Assembly (NCBI GenBank): GCA_016764135.1
Contig: JAESSL010000450.1
Coordinates: 1 to 7,736 of the forward strand
Origin: Alphaproteobacteria bacterium
GTDB lineage: Bacteria; Pseudomonadota; Alphaproteobacteria; UBA8366; GCA-2717185
Direction of reading: 5' to 3'
Length of the DNA: 7,736 nucleotides
The position numbers were made by a program, and so were the translations under genes. Each line of letters starts with the position of its first letter. Within the stretch, counting starts at the first letter, position 1. This document shows positions 6,299 to 7,736 of the stretch, in pieces. The notes beneath the pieces were generated by a model. That model saw only the letters and a program-made list of their open reading frames with translations, was not told where the DNA came from and did not search any database.

Positions 6299-7629
6299 GC
6301 CGTTAACATCGTAAAGCTCGTCGGCACGTCCGCGCGAGGCAAATACGCCGATTCCGTGTGAACGGCGGCCTGAATGTGCCCCCGGAATCCGCCGCCGCCC
6401 GCAGGCCCACAACACAACAAGGATTCAATTTCCCATAACAGGTTTTCCGCGCGCTCCTTCTCATCGGTCCGCATTGCGACATGCAACCGCACGTCCTCGC
6501 TCTCTGGCCGGTCATCGCGTTTGGCGGTCGCCAGGACCGACTGGACGCCAATCAGATCACAGCGGATTTTCTCCTGTAGCCCGTGAACTTCGCGCATCCG
6601 AACCTCCAGTATATCCGCCGCTAATCTGGCGCGCGTGGATGCGCCCGGCCCGGCGTAGGAAATACCGCCTTCCGCCAGAACCCCACCGTCAAACGCCAAG
6701 GTGACTTTCAACAAATCGGGCCGTTGACGCCCCGTCGCCTCGCTCACGCGCACCCGGTTTTTCGCAGACTGATCGATATGCGTTTGCGAAAAATCCGCTG
6801 TCACATCGGGCGTGAGATAAGCTTCAGGATTATGCACCTCATACAACAACTGTTCTTTAACCGTGCGCGTATCGACAAGCCCGCCCGCGCTGTCCAGTTT
6901 GGTTATCACCGCGGAACCATCCGCTTCAACCTCGGCGATGGGAAATCCACAATTCGCCAGATCCGCCACGTCCTTGCGGCCTGGGTCAGCAAAATAACCA
7001 CCGGTGATCTGCATGCCGCATTCCATCAAATGCCCAACCAGCGTGCCGGCGCCCATGCGCGCCCAATCATCGCCCGCCCAGCCATAATGATAGCGCAGCG
7101 GCGCCAGAAAGAGCGACGGATCAGCGCAACGCCCGGTGATGACGACATCGGCCCCGGCTTCCAGCGCCGGCAACAACGCATCCGCCCCGATATAGGCGTT
7201 GGCGCCCACGACGGGCTTGCCCACATCCTTCACCCGGCCCTGAATTTCAGGCACCTCCGTATCCGGTCCGATGCGGTCTGAAACCTCGTCACCATCAATA
7301 TAGGTGACCTTCAGGCCATCAAGCCCCAGCGCGCGCGCAATCGCCACCGTGCGCTCGGCCGCCATCGAAGGGTTGGCCACGCCCATATTGGTCACAACCC
7401 GCGTGCCGTGTTTGACCGCCAGCGGCAACACGCCGCGCATCCGCGCTTCCAGCTGCTTGTTGTAACCCTTGGTCGGATCGGCCATCCGGTCGCGGTGCCC
7501 AAAGGCCAGCGTCCGTTCGCCGACGCACTCAAAAATGATATAGTCGAGCTGACCTTCTTCGATCAATGTCAGCGCCGGAGCCAGACGATCCGACGAAAAC
7601 CCCGCGCCAGTTCCAATACGAACCGTCAT
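6295..7629 (-). CDS. Acyclic terpene utilisation AtuA family protein (DUF1446)
   Basis: This 444-residue protein matches the main AtuA domain from end to end. It opens with VRIGTGAGFSSDRLAPAL (3-20), then DYIIFECVGERTLAF (29-43), VVTNMGVANPSMAAERT (78-94), KVTYIDGDEV (107-116), VITGRCADPSLFLAPLRY (163-180) and GHLMECGMQITGGYFAD (199-215), and ends with the glycine-rich CCGPAGGGGFRGHIQAA (406-422). The founding member belongs to the Pseudomonas citronellol/geraniol (acyclic terpene) pathway, but relatives occur in many acyl-CoA and carbonyl catabolic clusters, and the reaction is not established. GGAG at 7635-7638 is 5 bases before the ATG. It heads a minus operon with the small AtuA-like, GST and aldo/keto reductase genes. 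No geranyl-CoA carboxylase or other atu gene is in the window, so a terpene role is only a possibility. Confidence 0.92.
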   Translation of the reverse strand: MTVRIGTGAGFSSDRLAPALTLIEEGQLDYIIFECVGERTLAFGHRDRMADPTKGYNKQLEARMRGVLPLAVKHGTRVVTNMGVANPSMAAERTVAIARALGLDGLKVTYIDGDEVSDRIGPDTEVPEIQGRVKDVGKPVVGANAYIGADALLPALEAGADVVITGRCADPSLFLAPLRYHYGWAGDDWARMGAGTLVGHLMECGMQITGGYFADPGRKDVADLANCGFPIAEVEADGSAVITKLDSAGGLVDTRTVKEQLLYEVHNPEAYLTPDVTADFSQTHIDQSAKNRVRVSEATGRQRPDLLKVTLAFDGGVLAEGGISYAGPGASTRARLAADILEVRMREVHGLQEKIRCDLIGVQSVLATAKRDDRPESEDVRLHVAMRTDEKERAENLLWEIESLLCCGPAGGGGFRGHIQAAVHTESAYLPRADVPTSFTMLTA

Positions 7630-7736
7630 AGACTCTCCACTCCCCTGAAAATTCCATATATTAAACGAACCCCCAATACACCTGAGCCGAACCGAAAATT
7701 CAATGCCCCGAGGTCGACGGACGACGCCGAAGATAA
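7630..7736. promoter_or_regulatory. Region upstream of the AtuA operon, to window edge
   Basis: These 107 bases are AT-richer near 7650-7668 and probably carry the promoter of the minus operon. A TAATAT at 7658-7663 (minus strand) could be a -10, but I find no good -35 at normal spacing. On the plus strand an ATG at 7703 opens a frame (MPRGRRTTPKI) that runs off the window. A divergent regulator would be a natural neighbour, but 11 codons without a clear ribosome site cannot support a gene call. Confidence 0.3.

Noticed and set aside
6724..7281. 185-codon plus-strand frame opposite the AtuA gene
   Set aside because: AtuA motifs are continuous on the other strand; this frame shows none and is a shadow.
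7626..7736. Minus-strand frame open from the window edge to a TGA overlapping the AtuA ATG, resembling an upstream coupled gene
   Set aside because: The 36 codons show no recognisable protein character, the stretch is AT-richer like a promoter region, and an open run of this length is common by chance.

Overview
The window looks like an ordinary chromosomal stretch of a Gram-negative bacterium, probably an alphaproteobacterium. It is moderately GC-rich, codon usage is uniform, genes are tightly packed, and the enzyme families are typical of alphaproteobacterial catabolic regions. That placement is an inference from style and content. I see no RNA gene, insertion sequence, CRISPR array or phage gene.

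Layout. Positions 1-1352 on the minus strand hold the N-terminal two thirds of an M3-family zinc oligopeptidase (Dcp/OpdA type), cut by the window edge before its HExxH motif. A 164-bp divergent intergenic region follows. Then come three consecutive plus-strand genes, all predicted Fe(II)/2-oxoglutarate-dependent oxygenases: a phytanoyl-CoA-dioxygenase (PhyH) type enzyme (1517-2362), a TauD/TfdA type enzyme (2408-3370) and a second, divergent TauD/TfdA type enzyme (3410-4276). Each keeps its HxD...H iron triad and a downstream arginine suited to 2-oxoglutarate. The run ends only 6 bp from the end of a convergent minus-strand operon. In transcription order that operon encodes an AtuA-family (DUF1446) protein (7629-6295), a small AtuA-like partner overlapping it by 4 bp (6298-5948), a glutathione S-transferase family protein (5878-5261) and an aldo/keto reductase (5209-4334).

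How they may work together (inference): the plus-strand genes would hydroxylate or oxidatively cleave one or more small molecules. The minus-strand genes (AtuA pair, GST, aldo/keto reductase) look like downstream catabolism or detoxification of a carbonyl or acyl compound. No gene fixes the substrate. AtuA is named after acyclic terpene utilisation, but the family is much broader than that pathway.

The most notable points are the tandem trio of distinct 2-oxoglutarate oxygenases, and an in-frame TGA in the aldo/keto reductase where the family normally has tryptophan. That TGA is followed by 16 well-conserved in-frame codons and a TAG. It implies a recent nonsense mutation, a single-base sequence error, or readthrough.
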